A DNA stretch of 64,000 nucleotides from Pantoea piersonii (GTDB lineage: Bacteria > Pseudomonadota > Gammaproteobacteria > Enterobacterales > Enterobacteriaceae): the NCBI RefSeq assembly GCF_003612015.1, contig NZ_RARB01000002.1, positions 435,590-499,589 of the forward strand. Direction: 5' to 3'. The notes below the pieces were generated by a model, which saw only the letters and a program-made list of their open reading frames with translations, had not been told where the DNA came from and searched no databases. Position numbers and translations under genes: made by a program. Shown here in pieces: positions 42,247-50,385 of the stretch; position 1 is the stretch's first letter, and each line of letters begins with the position of its first letter.

Positions 42247-42768
42247 TTTAAATACAGATTAAAATAGTCACGCAGAACAAGCTTTAAAAATTAATGCAAA
42301 CTGCTCAGAGAGATATGTCAAGCTACAAGCTCGTCGCAGGCCAGGCTATGTCAGGTTCTGCGATGAAGCCAGGCTCCAGAGCATTGGTGCCGACTGCGGG
42401 GGAAATTTATAAAAATATTACCCTTACGTAACCATTCTTTTAATCGATTAAATATATCCCGGCGACGATAGCGCTGACAGAGATGATGTGCAGTAATTCA
42501 GTCATGTTATTTACCTCCTTTGTTGACCTCTGTTTCATTCAAGAAGCTATAAAGCAATCCGTCAAATAATGAGTATGAATTTATCAAATAAAAGTGGAAC
42601 GAGATAAGGCGATACAACAAGCGGAACAGGGTTTATACAAAAAGCCAAACGGCAGAGCCGTAATGTTTTACCTTTTACGCTTCGTTCACGTTTCGGTGAT
42701 TTTAGACGCATGATAAATAGTCACAGCGCTAAACTAGATATACCCAATAAGGGTAAATGGAGGTGCGT
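42247..42768. other. Intergenic region with one small minus-strand gene
   Basis: Apart from the peptide gene at 42440-42505 I see no gene. The stretch near 42250-42430 has no strong hairpin or promoter. Confidence 0.4.
42440..42505 (-). CDS. 21-residue single-span membrane peptide
   Basis: ATG at 42505 on the minus strand preceded by AAAGGAGGTAAATAAC, a near-perfect SD. The peptide is MTELLHIISVSAIVAGIYLI plus D: one hydrophobic helix with a charged end, like the regulatory small membrane proteins of E. coli (MgtS, KdpF types). I do not recognise the exact family. Its SD makes translation likely. Confidence 0.6.
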   Translation of the reverse strand: MTELLHIISVSAIVAGIYLID

Positions 42769-42933
42769 ATGTCAGAACGTCCCGATGATCTCGATCCCAT
42801 CCCCGGCGATGGCCAAGTGCCAGGCAGCATAGAAGATATACCCGGCGGAGATGAGGACGAGATGCCAGAAGATGACGAGTACCAGGAAGATGACGTCGAG
42901 GATGAAGACGAGGATGAAAATCTTAATCCCTGA
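42769..42933 (+). CDS. Acidic 54-residue protein
   Basis: ATG at 42769 behind GGAGGTG. Starts SERPDDLDPIPGDGQVPGSI and ends in a nearly pure Asp/Glu stretch (EDDVEDEDEDEN). Disordered, strongly acidic. Followed by a terminator, so a single-gene unit. Similar short acidic proteins occur in enterobacteria; role unknown. Confidence 0.65.
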   Translation: MSERPDDLDPIPGDGQVPGSIEDIPGGDEDEMPEDDEYQEDDVEDEDEDENLNP

Positions 42934-42938
42934 ATGCT

Positions 42939-42961
42939 AAAGCCGTCTGCGGGCGGCTTTG
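42939..42961 (+). terminator. Terminator after acidic protein gene
   Basis: AAAGCCGTC TGC GGGCGGCTTTG hairpin, six bases past the stop. Confidence 0.7.
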
Positions 42962-43134
42962 TTCATAGCGGCGCACGCAAAAAATTGCCCGCATAATGCG
43001 GGCAAGCCCAGTAGAGCAGAACTCTCGTTTACATTACGTAAAAGCAATGCGCATAGCGCATAGTCATCTTCTCACCGGGTCGAAAATAAGGAAATGGTCA
43101 GGCGGGTTATCTGTCACAGGAAATTCTTATTACG

Positions 43135-43160
43135 CAAAAAAAGACCCGCTCGAGGCGGGT
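43135..43160 (-). terminator. Terminator of repressor gene
   Basis: ACCCGC CTCGA GCGGGT hairpin on the minus strand followed by CTTTTTTT; it lies about 100 bases past the repressor stop. Confidence 0.75.
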
Positions 43161-43266
43161 GAAAATCGTTACATGGAGTAATCCACATAATAGGTCAGAC
43201 GCTAACCTGTAACGAAAGTTCGAGCGAAGCGGTAAATTCTCTCTCACGCTCTTTTCCTCTGCGCTG

Positions 43267-43893
43267 TTATTGCTGCGTGTCGCGATAGCGTCGCCATTCA
43301 ACCAGGGTTCCCAGCACAGACAGCGCCTGTTCAGACGAGCGCAACAGCGGGTAATCCTCATTGAGCGGTGCCAGTTCAAAGCTGTCCTGACTGCGCGCGC
43401 GATATTTGCGTACCACATAATCGCTGTCGCCATTTAGCGCGAGCACCAGCTCTCCGGGCTGGGGCGGTAACTCTGGATCGATAATCAGCAGATCGCCGCG
43501 CAGGCATTGCGGCGACAGCGCGTTGTCCCACAGCAGCACGGCAAAGCTGGCGGTAGAGTAGTCGCGATCTGTTTGCACACGCCTCGCAATTTCAACCTGA
43601 TTAGCCTCTGATAGCCATAGCGAAATTTGCTCCCTTTCAAGTACGGGCACGCCGGTTTGCGTCTGATTTTGTACAGTAAAAACCGGTCCATCGCCGTCAA
43701 CCAGCCATGCAGGCGCGCAGCCCAACGCCTCTGCGAGCCGCAGCAGATTTTCGCCGCGCGGCAGCGTCTCCTCTTTTTCCCACTGTGATATCGCCACATG
43801 GGAAACCGAAATTTTTTCCGCTACTGCTTTTTGCGTCAAATTCAAAGCCTTACGGCGGAAGCGGATACGTTCACCTGTTGTTTCTTTTTCCAT
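43267..43893 (-). CDS. CI-like repressor with degenerate S24 domain
   Basis: 208 residues. HTH_XRE domain about 8 to 65 (LNLTQKAVAEKISVSHVAIS). The C-terminal half has the S24 fold (DLLIIDPELPPQPGELVLAL, YVVRKYR with Lys163, ELAPLNEDYPLL), but the catalytic GDSM is WDNAL (Asn124 for Ser) and no Ala-Gly cleavage site is seen near 85. It would dimerise but not self-cleave. Not part of the prophage: it heads a chromosomal module, divergent from three genes, across two matching operators. Confidence 0.88.
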   Translation of the reverse strand: MEKETTGERIRFRRKALNLTQKAVAEKISVSHVAISQWEKEETLPRGENLLRLAEALGCAPAWLVDGDGPVFTVQNQTQTGVPVLEREQISLWLSEANQVEIARRVQTDRDYSTASFAVLLWDNALSPQCLRGDLLIIDPELPPQPGELVLALNGDSDYVVRKYRARSQDSFELAPLNEDYPLLRSSEQALSVLGTLVEWRRYRDTQQ

Positions 43894-43897
43894 CGTC

Positions 43898-43926
43898 TTG
43901 ACATCTCCTGAGAGCCAGACTTAAGT
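43898..43926 (+). promoter_or_regulatory. Promoter of the three-gene module
   Basis: TTGACA at 43898-43903, 17 bp, then TTAAGT as a weak -10 inside the first operator. Binding of the repressor should block it. Confidence 0.5.
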
Positions 43927-43958
43927 ATACTTAAGCTGTGAATTTAAGCAATCTTAAG
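43920..43958. promoter_or_regulatory. Two 16-bp repressor operators
   Basis: CTTAAGTATACTTAAG at 43920-43935 (perfect dyad) and TTTAAGCAATCTTAAG at 43943-43958, 23 bp apart start to start. Same half-site CTTAAG. They sit between the divergent repressor and module genes, so likely the repressor's operators. Confidence 0.82.
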
Positions 43959-44032
43959 TTACAGCGAGGGAGGCGCTTTGCGTTGTACGCCTGACGTCAG
44001 CAGCCGTTACCCGTCGAGCACAGAGGTGAGGC

Positions 44033-44422
44033 ATGGAAAGTAGTCTGATTACCAGTGTTGGCGCATTAGTTCTTGGGGGCGGAGCGGCCGCGCTTTTCTG
44101 GAAGCCGCTCATTGCAGGCATTGCCTCTATTGTCACCAGCAATCGTGCCGGTGGAGAAATCATTACCAGTTACAAAGAGCAGGTGCTGTTGCTAAAGGAG
44201 AGTAACGCGTTGCTCCGTCAGGAGAATGATGATTTGCGAGTACGGCACGACACGAATTTGCGGCGGATTTCCACCCTTGAGACCGATCTGCGTCTGATCA
44301 AAAACGCACTCGGCATCCTGGTGGCAATGACCGATGCCGATCAAAACAGCAAGTTCCGCAATGAAATCGACAGGCTAATTTCCACTCTGGAGGATCGTAA
44401 CGATGGCAGAGATACACAGTGA
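44033..44422 (+). CDS. Membrane-anchored coiled-coil protein, module gene 1
   Basis: 129 residues behind GAGGTGAG. A hydrophobic N-terminus (VGALVLGGGAAALFWKPLIA) is followed by a coiled coil (about 42 to 85: LLKESNALLRQENDDLRVRH, ISTLETDLRLIKNALGILV). Length and shape recall phage lysis accessory or small chemotaxis-like membrane proteins, but I find no clear family. Overlaps gene 2 by 20 bases. Confidence 0.65.
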   Translation: MESSLITSVGALVLGGGAAALFWKPLIAGIASIVTSNRAGGEIITSYKEQVLLLKESNALLRQENDDLRVRHDTNLRRISTLETDLRLIKNALGILVAMTDADQNSKFRNEIDRLISTLEDRNDGRDTQ

Positions 44423-44729
44423 AATAAGACCGGCGACTCACAAACGTAAGCTCATGCTGGGCGTGCTGATGCTGGGCATGTCGATGGTATGCATTGTGAT
44501 GACCATTCTTTTTTTATACGTCAGCAGTACTGCCAATCGGCGCGTAGAAGAGATTCGGCAGGAGTCCCGCGAATCTGCCGCCAGACGCGAAGCCAAAGTT
44601 GATCAGCTGTCGAAGCAGGTGTCCGCACTCCAGCGAAAGCTGGACGCGCTGCCCGATCGGACCGCCGCACAGACGGCCGACAAGGTTAAGCAGGTTGTTA
44701 TACAGGATGAGTCCTCTGTAAAGCCGTAA
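44403..44729 (+). CDS. Single-span membrane protein with coiled coil, module gene 2
   Basis: 108 residues. Charged start (SEIRPATHKRK), one membrane helix (about 17 to 40: LMLGVLMLGMSMVCIVMTIL), then a coiled coil (RVEEIRQESRESAARREAKV, LSKQVSALQRKLDALPDR). It shares the anchor-plus-coil plan with gene 1 and is coupled to it. Unknown function. Confidence 0.65.
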   Translation: MAEIHSEIRPATHKRKLMLGVLMLGMSMVCIVMTILFLYVSSTANRRVEEIRQESRESAARREAKVDQLSKQVSALQRKLDALPDRTAAQTADKVKQVVIQDESSVKP

Positions 44730-44741
44730 CAGGAGAGCCCT

Positions 44742-45683
44742 ATGCGAATTTTTAACCTGATTGGGGAAGGTGTTCACGCCCTCCGATCGTTTATCATCAC
44801 GAAGGAGTCTGCTATGACTGATACCAGCATCATTAACTCAACCGCTCAAAACAGTGACGCCACGCTGCCGCAGTTTGCCGTACCGGACAGCAATGTACCC
44901 ACCGATCCGCAACTGCAGCGCTTAACCTCTCCCTCAACGGTTGCGCCAGCAACTTCAGAGGAGACGCCGGGAGAAACGCATGTGGCACCTGACGCGACGG
45001 CGCAGCACACCCCTGCTCAGTCTGCGGATCAGAGCCCAACCCCGGACGCTGCCACTTCCGCGTCTTCTACGGATCAGAGCGCAACCCCGGACGCTGCCGC
45101 CTCTGCGTCTTCTACGGATCAGAGCGCAGCCCCGGACGCTGCCGCCTCGGCACAGCCTGCGGATCAGAGCGCAACCCCGGATGCTGCCGCCTCCGCGCAG
45201 CCTGCGGATCAGAGCGCAGCCCCGGCCGCTGCCGCCTCGTCGCAGCCTGCCGATCAGAGCGCAACCCCGGCCGCTGCCGCCTCGTCGCAGCCTGCCGATC
45301 AGAGCGCAACCCCGGATGCTGCCGCCTCGGCGCAGCCTGCCGATCAGAGCACGCCCTCGAACGCTGCCGCTCAGTCCGCCGATCAGCCAGCGACGGCAGA
45401 TACTTCCGCTAACGCGCAGTCCCAGGCGCAGACATCCGTGGCGGATGCCGCTGCCGGGCAGACCAGTCCGCAGGCTGACAACGCTGCTGTACAGGCGTCA
45501 GCCCCCGCAGCCGCATCCACCGCGCAGGCGTCTGCTCAGCCAGCGGCGAAAACGGAGCAAGATGACTTCAGCGCAGGCGTAAAAGATTTCAACGCCGCGT
45601 TTGATTTCGTCCAGCAGGGAATTGAGCGCCTTGGAGCGGCGGCCAGGAAAGAGCTGTTTGAACTGGCGCGTAAATATCTGTGA
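44742..45683 (+). CDS. Ala/Ser/Pro repeat protein, module gene 3
   Basis: 313 residues from ATG at 44742 (SD AGGAG). A second in-frame ATG at 44814 with AAGGAG would remove 24 N-terminal residues; both signals are good. Residues 96 to 200 are 15-residue repeats like DQSATPDAAASAQPA. The C-terminal 45 residues form a folded helical end (DDFSAGVKDFNAAFDFVQQG, IERLGAAARKELFELARKYL). No signal peptide is evident. Unknown; a long flexible linker with a C-terminal anchor or binding domain. Confidence 0.65.
   Translation: MRIFNLIGEGVHALRSFIITKESAMTDTSIINSTAQNSDATLPQFAVPDSNVPTDPQLQRLTSPSTVAPATSEETPGETHVAPDATAQHTPAQSADQSPTPDAATSASSTDQSATPDAAASASSTDQSAAPDAAASAQPADQSATPDAAASAQPADQSAAPAAAASSQPADQSATPAAAASSQPADQSATPDAAASAQPADQSTPSNAAAQSADQPATADTSANAQSQAQTSVADAAAGQTSPQADNAAVQASAPAAASTAQASAQPAAKTEQDDFSAGVKDFNAAFDFVQQGIERLGAAARKELFELARKYL
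45027..45341 (+). repeat. 45-bp tandem repeat, seven units
   Basis: Seven in-frame units start with GATCAGAGC and encode DQS.. 15-mers; two degenerate units follow to about 45430. Units 3 to 7 are nearly identical, so copy number may vary between strains. Confidence 0.85.
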
Positions 45684-45707
45684 TAACTGAGCGTGCGTAA
45701 TATCAAA

Positions 45708-45734
45708 AGGGGACAGCGGGTCCCCTGTTTTTTT
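45708..45734 (+). terminator. Terminator of the module
   Basis: AGGGGAC AGCGG GTCCCCT perfect 7-bp stem, then GTTTTTTTT. Confidence 0.9.
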
Positions 45735-46086
45735 GCAAAAAATAGCGGCGCTTTTGGTCGCCCCGACGGTCTTGCAAAAGTTAAAGCGCATGAAAAGATT
45801 CTGTTCCGTTGCTGGCTGGCGGCGGGGAGGGTGCAGGCGTGACAAATTACATAAGATGCCCGTTCTGATAGCGGGCTGCGCCTTTCCTTGGGGTTCCCCT
45901 TAACAACGGCCATGCATAGCCCTTAACAGGGGCAAAAAGGAGTGAGCGAGCGCACCGTGGTTCTCTGGCTGCGGGTATCCTCAGGGGCAACTTGCGAACA
46001 TTCTTAAAGCGGTTTCGTTATAATCCACTACCTTTAATCATTCACGCGAGATAATTATTGGTTAAAACGGCAGAAGGAAAAACAGC
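45735..46086. other. Intergenic region
   Basis: 350 bases without a gene. TATAAT at 46019 lies in a promoter-like stretch before the next gene; no clear -35. SD AGAAGGAAA precedes 46087. Confidence 0.4.
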
Positions 46087-46353
46087 ATGAGTGATTCAGT
46101 GGAAACGAAAAGCAAAACTGACTACCTGCGCGATGTAACCTCGCAGCTGAAAGAGATGCGCCACTATGCGCAAACCAATACCGAAACGCTCTCCAGCCAC
46201 TGGCTCGCATTTGATGCTGGCGAATATAAAGATAAAGAGTTTGCCGGACGCATTGATGCGCTGCTGAACAAACAGGGCACGCTGCTGGATGACTTAGACG
46301 CCGCAATCCAGGACATGGAGATTGCGGTTAACCACAGCGAGCAGGAGAAGTAA
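46087..46353 (+). CDS. Small helical protein, unknown
   Basis: 88 residues: TDYLRDVTSQLKEMRHYAQT, SHWLAFDAGEYKDKEFAGRI, LLDDLDAAIQDMEIAVNHSE. Soluble, helical. Single gene. Unknown. Confidence 0.6.
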   Translation: MSDSVETKSKTDYLRDVTSQLKEMRHYAQTNTETLSSHWLAFDAGEYKDKEFAGRIDALLNKQGTLLDDLDAAIQDMEIAVNHSEQEK

Positions 46354-46380
46354 CCCTGCTCCAGCCGGTGGTCGTCGCGC

Positions 46381-46620
46381 TTAGTCGGCCACCAGCCACA
46401 TTTCCGCTTCTTCAAACATCTCTTCGATGATGCGCGCCAGCGTCGCTTTATCATTTTTACTCATATCGGTTTCGATCGCGTTGCGCTCCATCGGCTTTAC
46501 GCGCACTTCAAGCTCCGGGAAAACGCGCTGTACGCGCTTTTCCAGCTCCCGCAAAATCATTTCGCGCGCGCCTGGCAGGCCGGCTACGTTACGCTTATCG
46601 TAAATCAATTCCACAAACAT
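46381..46620 (-). CDS. DinI/MsgA-family SOS protein
   Basis: 79 residues from ATG at 46620. FVELIYDKRNVAGLPGAREM, RELEKRVQRVFPELEVRVKP and a final MFEEAEMWLVAD match MsgA and other DinI-like proteins. DinI binds and stabilises RecA filaments. A LexA-type box overlaps the region just before the start. An upstream TTG start would add 18 residues but crosses the box. Confidence 0.9.
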   Translation of the reverse strand: MFVELIYDKRNVAGLPGAREMILRELEKRVQRVFPELEVRVKPMERNAIETDMSKNDKATLARIIEEMFEEAEMWLVAD

Positions 46621-46621
46621 A

Positions 46622-46637
46622 CTGGTATTCCATACAG
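46622..46637. promoter_or_regulatory. LexA box of the DinI-like gene
   Basis: CTGGTATTCCATACAG: CTG-N10-CAG with an AT-rich core. It lies one base upstream of the ATG, unusually close; the gene would be SOS-induced. Confidence 0.65.
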
Positions 46638-46793
46638 GGAAGAAATTCGCTGGCACATCATACTGTAAATCCAACCAGTGACAAGCGTCTCAGGCGCGTC
46701 AGAAGGTTTTTTTTTGGCGTCATACGCAAATTTGTGGCAGGCGGTGATCAAAACAGGGCGAGGAAGAAATTGCAGCAGGATAAAAAAATTAAA

Positions 46794-46909
46794 CCTCTGG
46801 AGGTGGAAATCCAGCAACACCTCCAGAGGCGGTGCAAGCGCACCATTCGTTCAAGGACAATCACGACCGAAGTCGTGAAGTAAACTTATACAAGTTTTGC
46901 GAGCTTGTA
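46794..46909. other. Four consecutive hairpins, possible RNA
   Basis: Stems: CCTCTGGAGGTG/CACCTCCAGAGG (12 bp, 46794-46829), GGTGC/GCACC (46831-46844), TCACGAC/GTCGTGA (46861-46878) and TACAAG/CTTGTA (46889-46909). No convincing ORF covers them and no T-run follows on either strand. Could be a structured RNA; no family recognised. Confidence 0.4.
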
Positions 46910-46962
46910 CAATTTAATCCTGAATTATTTTACTGGTTGGAGGTGTTGCCGCTCTCGGCAAG

Positions 46963-47286
46963 TCAGAGTTCGTTCTTAATGCAGAACTCTTCCCAGGTCA
47001 TACCCAGCGATTCCGCATGAGATTTAAGGTAGTTTTCAATCGCTTCAGCGGCCACGGCTTTATCCGGCTCAGCAAGCTGGATAGAAAATATCATGCCATC
47101 AAGGTTTTTTTGACGCAAAAAGGCAGCATAAATGCGTTCGGCATGCCATTCGCGCAGCTGGCGCAGCGACATATTGGCGTGGCGCGCATCGCTTTCTGTC
47201 AGCTCATCAAGCGCGGCCTGAAAATCGGCGTGGGCGGTAAAGAACATCTCGCGCGCCTGCGCGTAATAGGCTTCTGGCGTTTTCAT
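46963..47286 (-). CDS. DUF6388-like protein
   Basis: 107 residues from ATG at 47286 behind AGGAAAC. KTPEAYYAQAREMFFTAHAD, AALDELTESDARHANMSLRQ, MIFSIQLAEPDKAVAAEAIE, and a final WEEFCIKNEL. Helical. The family name is from memory and less certain. Function unknown. Confidence 0.65.
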   Translation of the reverse strand: MKTPEAYYAQAREMFFTAHADFQAALDELTESDARHANMSLRQLREWHAERIYAAFLRQKNLDGMIFSIQLAEPDKAVAAEAIENYLKSHAESLGMTWEEFCIKNEL

Positions 47287-47480
47287 AAAGTTTCCTGAAA
47301 AGTTATTGTGGTGCAGCGCGCCAGTGTAACTCACCGGCCTGGGCTTGTCAGGACGCCGTTCCGGAGAGAAGCGGAAGAAAAAAAGTCTTCGCGCGGCGCG
47401 AAGCAGAACGTAGATTGCTTGCGGAAAGCAGGCGAAAAATTATAACTTAGCCGCCATTGAAGCGATCTCAGGGATTAACG

Positions 47481-47957
47481 ATGAAAAAGTGGATGCTGAC
47501 GGCCGCGCTGGCGCTGGCCGGTTGTGCGCAAATTAACAGCTATGAGGATGCGGTGCAGACGCCCGCCCCCGCCAGCCTGCAGGGCAACTGGCAAACCGTC
47601 GGCCCGCAGAGCGGCTTACGCAGCGATCAGGCGCTGGGCAGCCTGATTGTGAATGCAGACGGCAGCACGCTGGACTGCCGTCAGTGGATGCGTGTTATCG
47701 CCAAACCGGGCAAACTTTCGCGCCTCAGCGGCGACTACGTTAACGTCAACCGCCAGTCGCGCGTCATGCCACTGGTGCTGGAAGGAAGCGAACTGCATTA
47801 TGACGGTTTGACGCTGCGCCGGGTTGAACGTCCGACGGTAGAGTGTCAGCAGGCGCTGGCTGAAGTGGCCCGACAGCCGAAAGCGGCGGTGATCCAGAAT
47901 ATCGAGCCGGACATCCTGAAGTCCGACATTACGCGGGCGAACGAAAAAAAACAGTAA
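47481..47957 (+). CDS. yedD: Lipoprotein YedD
   Basis: 158 residues from ATG at 47481. Signal ends LALAGC (Cys15), then SLQGNWQTVGPQSGLRSDQA, DGSTLDCRQWMRVIAKPGKL and LHYDGLTLRRVE. YedD is an enterobacterial outer-membrane lipoprotein found next to amyA, as here (convergent). Role not settled. Confidence 0.88.
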   Translation: MKKWMLTAALALAGCAQINSYEDAVQTPAPASLQGNWQTVGPQSGLRSDQALGSLIVNADGSTLDCRQWMRVIAKPGKLSRLSGDYVNVNRQSRVMPLVLEGSELHYDGLTLRRVERPTVECQQALAEVARQPKAAVIQNIEPDILKSDITRANEKKQ

Positions 47958-47965
47958 TGGCACCA

Positions 47966-47999
47966 CGCCTTATTCCGTCAGACGCGACGGAATAAGGCG
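47966..47999. terminator. Bidirectional terminator yedD/amyA
   Basis: Perfect 14-bp stem CGCCTTATTCCGTC and its complement with a 6-base loop, between two convergent genes. No long T-run on either side. Confidence 0.75.
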
Positions 48000-48006
48000 C
48001 TTAACG

Positions 48007-49488
48007 CTACTCTGCCACTACCCAGACGCTGACGCTGCCGCCGTTGCAGCGCACGACGAGGCTACCCTGTTCATCCGCGGTAATCGTCTCTTCGCGATGG
48101 CCTAAATAGTCGCGCCATGCTTTACCGGCAAAGCCTTCTCCCATCGCTACGTTTTTTTCGCCTTCGTCGCCGTTCGACATAATCACAATGCAGCCCGGCT
48201 GCTCAGCGGTGCCGCTGCGGCTGAACGCCACGCAGTTGGGATGATCGAAATAATCCGTTTGCGCCCCCCAGGCGTAAAGCTGACGCGCCCGAATCAACGC
48301 CTCCAGTTCTGCAATAGCAGGCATCTCGACGCGATGCGTCCCGCCGTCGCCGCCTTCATCTTCATAGCTGGCGCCAAACAGATCGGGATAAAACACCGTT
48401 GGCACTCCCTGTTCACGCAGCAGGATTAAGGCATAGGCAAGGGGCTTAAACCAGGCTTCTACCGGCGCTTCCAGCGACTGCAGCGCCTGAGTGTCGTGGT
48501 TGGCGACCAGCGTGACCGCATGCCAGGGATCGGCCTGTACCAGTGAATTAGCGAAAACCTGGCTGAGATCGTAGTCGCTGCCCTGCGTTGACGCCTGATG
48601 GAAATTCAGATGCAGCGGCGCGTCGAACAGCAGGGTTTTGCCGTCTACCTGCTGGATATATTCCAGCAGCTTGTCAGTCTCGAACGACCAGTATTCGGCG
48701 ACGATAAACATCGGCTCGTCGGCGACCTCCTGAATATGTTCGATCCACTCTTTATAGAACCAGGCGGGAATATGTTTCACCGCATCAAGACGAAACCCGG
48801 TGCAGGGCACCTGTTGCATAACCCAGCGCGCCCAGTACTTCAGCTCTTCGCGTACGGCGTTGTTGCGAAAATCGATATTCGCGCCCATCAGATAGTCGAA
48901 ATTACCCAGCTCGCTGTCTACCTGATCGTTCCAGCCGTCGGCGGTGTAGTCATTAACTATCTTGAAAACGCCGTTCTCATCCGGGTTTTCGATATGGTCG
49001 ACGCCGCTAAAGCACTTATAGTCCCAGATGAATTTTGAATATTTACCCGCACGCGCCGCAAAGCTGAAGCGCGTCCAGGCTTCGCACTCGATCACCTCTT
49101 CGCTGATCTCGTCGCGGTTATCGGGATTGACGCGGTTGACGCGCACGCGCTCTTTCTCATCCGCGCCCATTTTATGGTTGACCACCACATCCAGCAGTAC
49201 GCCGAGGTTGTGTGTGCGAAGGGCGTCCGCCGCAGCCAGCAGTTGCTGCTTGTCGCCATATTTGGTGGCGACGCTGCCTTTCTGTTCGAATTCGCCCAGG
49301 TCGAAAAGATCGTAGCTGTCGTAACCCACGGAATAGCCGCCCGATTCGCCTTTATACGCAGGCGGCAGCCAGGCCATGGTGATGCCGATCTCGCTCAGCC
49401 AGGCGGCTTTTTCGGCGACTTCAGGCCAAAGCTGGCCGCCGTCCGGGTAATACCAGTGGAAAAATTGCAATAACGTCGGATTGTGCAT
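48007..49488 (-). CDS. amyA: Cytoplasmic alpha-amylase AmyA
   Basis: 493 residues, the E. coli length. GH13 regions: [10 protein letters not shown] (region I), [11 protein letters not shown] with catalytic Asp (II), FIVAEYW with catalytic Glu (III), TLVANHDTQ (IV). No signal peptide: a cytosolic enzyme that cuts alpha-1,4-glucan to maltodextrins. Downstream of fliT on the same strand as in E. coli. Confidence 0.97.
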   Translation of the reverse strand: MHNPTLLQFFHWYYPDGGQLWPEVAEKAAWLSEIGITMAWLPPAYKGESGGYSVGYDSYDLFDLGEFEQKGSVATKYGDKQQLLAAADALRTHNLGVLLDVVVNHKMGADEKERVRVNRVNPDNRDEISEEVIECEAWTRFSFAARAGKYSKFIWDYKCFSGVDHIENPDENGVFKIVNDYTADGWNDQVDSELGNFDYLMGANIDFRNNAVREELKYWARWVMQQVPCTGFRLDAVKHIPAWFYKEWIEHIQEVADEPMFIVAEYWSFETDKLLEYIQQVDGKTLLFDAPLHLNFHQASTQGSDYDLSQVFANSLVQADPWHAVTLVANHDTQALQSLEAPVEAWFKPLAYALILLREQGVPTVFYPDLFGASYEDEGGDGGTHRVEMPAIAELEALIRARQLYAWGAQTDYFDHPNCVAFSRSGTAEQPGCIVIMSNGDEGEKNVAMGEGFAGKAWRDYLGHREETITADEQGSLVVRCNGGSVSVWVVAE

Positions 49489-49532
49489 CTGCTGCGCTCC
49501 AGCGGGAAAAAAAGCAAGTATGGAGCACGACG

Positions 49533-49583
49533 CAAAAAAAGACGCACCGGCAGAACAACTCTTTTGTTCTTCGCGGTGCGTTT
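49533..49583 (-). terminator. Terminator after fliT
   Basis: On the minus strand ACGCACCG and CGGTGCGT pair around an inner GAACAA/TTGTTC stem, followed by TTTTTTT. Ends fliDST before amyA. Confidence 0.8.
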
Positions 49584-49588
49584 CAGAA

Positions 49589-49957
49589 TCAGGAGAGGGG
49601 CTGGTTTTCCATCGGCACCATCACGCTGCCCTGTTTGCCATAGGCGTTGAGCACTGATTTCTGGCGGGTATTCTGGTTAACCAGCGTTGAAAGCTCGTTC
49701 ATGCGCTCCTGCAGCAGGCGCTTCACTTCGCTTTCATTATCAAGGATATGGCGCAGTACCGGACGCAGCTGCTCCTGCGCCTGCGCAGAAGGCGAAGCAG
49801 CCTCGGTCGATCGCGCCAGCCGTTGCACCGCGCTGACGTAATCAACTTCCTTTTTGATCAAATCATCCCATTCGCCCTCGGCCGCAAGACGCAGCATTTG
49901 CTGGCTGAGATCGAGTAACTGCTGGTAAATGGTAATCAGTTGCGGTGCTAGTATCAT
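49589..49957 (-). CDS. fliT: Flagellar chaperone FliT
   Basis: 122 residues. [40 protein letters not shown], and a C-terminal autoinhibitory helix region. FliT guards FliD before export and inhibits FlhDC. Start overlaps the fliS stop. Confidence 0.95.
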   Translation of the reverse strand: MILAPQLITIYQQLLDLSQQMLRLAAEGEWDDLIKKEVDYVSAVQRLARSTEAASPSAQAQEQLRPVLRHILDNESEVKRLLQERMNELSTLVNQNTRQKSVLNAYGKQGSVMVPMENQPLS

Positions 49958-50367
49958 TAAACGGCGTCCTGAATCAGAGGTTGAGGCTGGGCAACTTCCT
50001 TCCAGGCATCAGCGATATTACGCAGCAGCGCTTCGACCTCAACAATGGCCTCCACGTCATTACGTAAATTCGCCTGAAGGAGGCGCCGCACCATATAGGC
50101 GTAAAGCGAAAGCAGGTTGGTGGTGAGCTCATCGCCGCTCTCTTCTGCGAGACCTTGCCTGAGCCCGTTTTCAATAATGTTAATGGCTTTAGAGAGGGAA
50201 AGACCTTTGCCCTCAATGTTGCCGTCCTGCAGGAACAGACGAGCGCGTACCAGCGCGCTGAGCGCGCCTTCGAACAACATATTCACCAGCTGCTGCTGGC
50301 TGGCGCTCATCACGGCGCTTTCGACGCCGATTTTTGCATAGGCCTGTGTGCCGTTTGCGGTGTACAT
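49957..50367 (-). CDS. fliS: Flagellin chaperone FliS
   Basis: 136 residues from ATG at 50367 behind AAGGAG. YTANGTQAYAKIGVESAVMS, QQQLVNMLFEGALSALVRAR, SLYAYMVRRLLQANL. FliS binds the FliC C-terminus and prevents early polymerisation. Confidence 0.96.
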   Translation of the reverse strand: MYTANGTQAYAKIGVESAVMSASQQQLVNMLFEGALSALVRARLFLQDGNIEGKGLSLSKAINIIENGLRQGLAEESGDELTTNLLSLYAYMVRRLLQANLRNDVEAIVEVEALLRNIADAWKEVAQPQPLIQDAV

Positions 50368-50385
50368 GATCACTCCTTAGTAAAA

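Noticed and set aside
44941-45582. 213-codon open frame, arginine/proline rich, inside module gene 3
   Set aside because: A shadow frame of the 45-bp repeat gene; its composition follows from the repeats and it has no SD.
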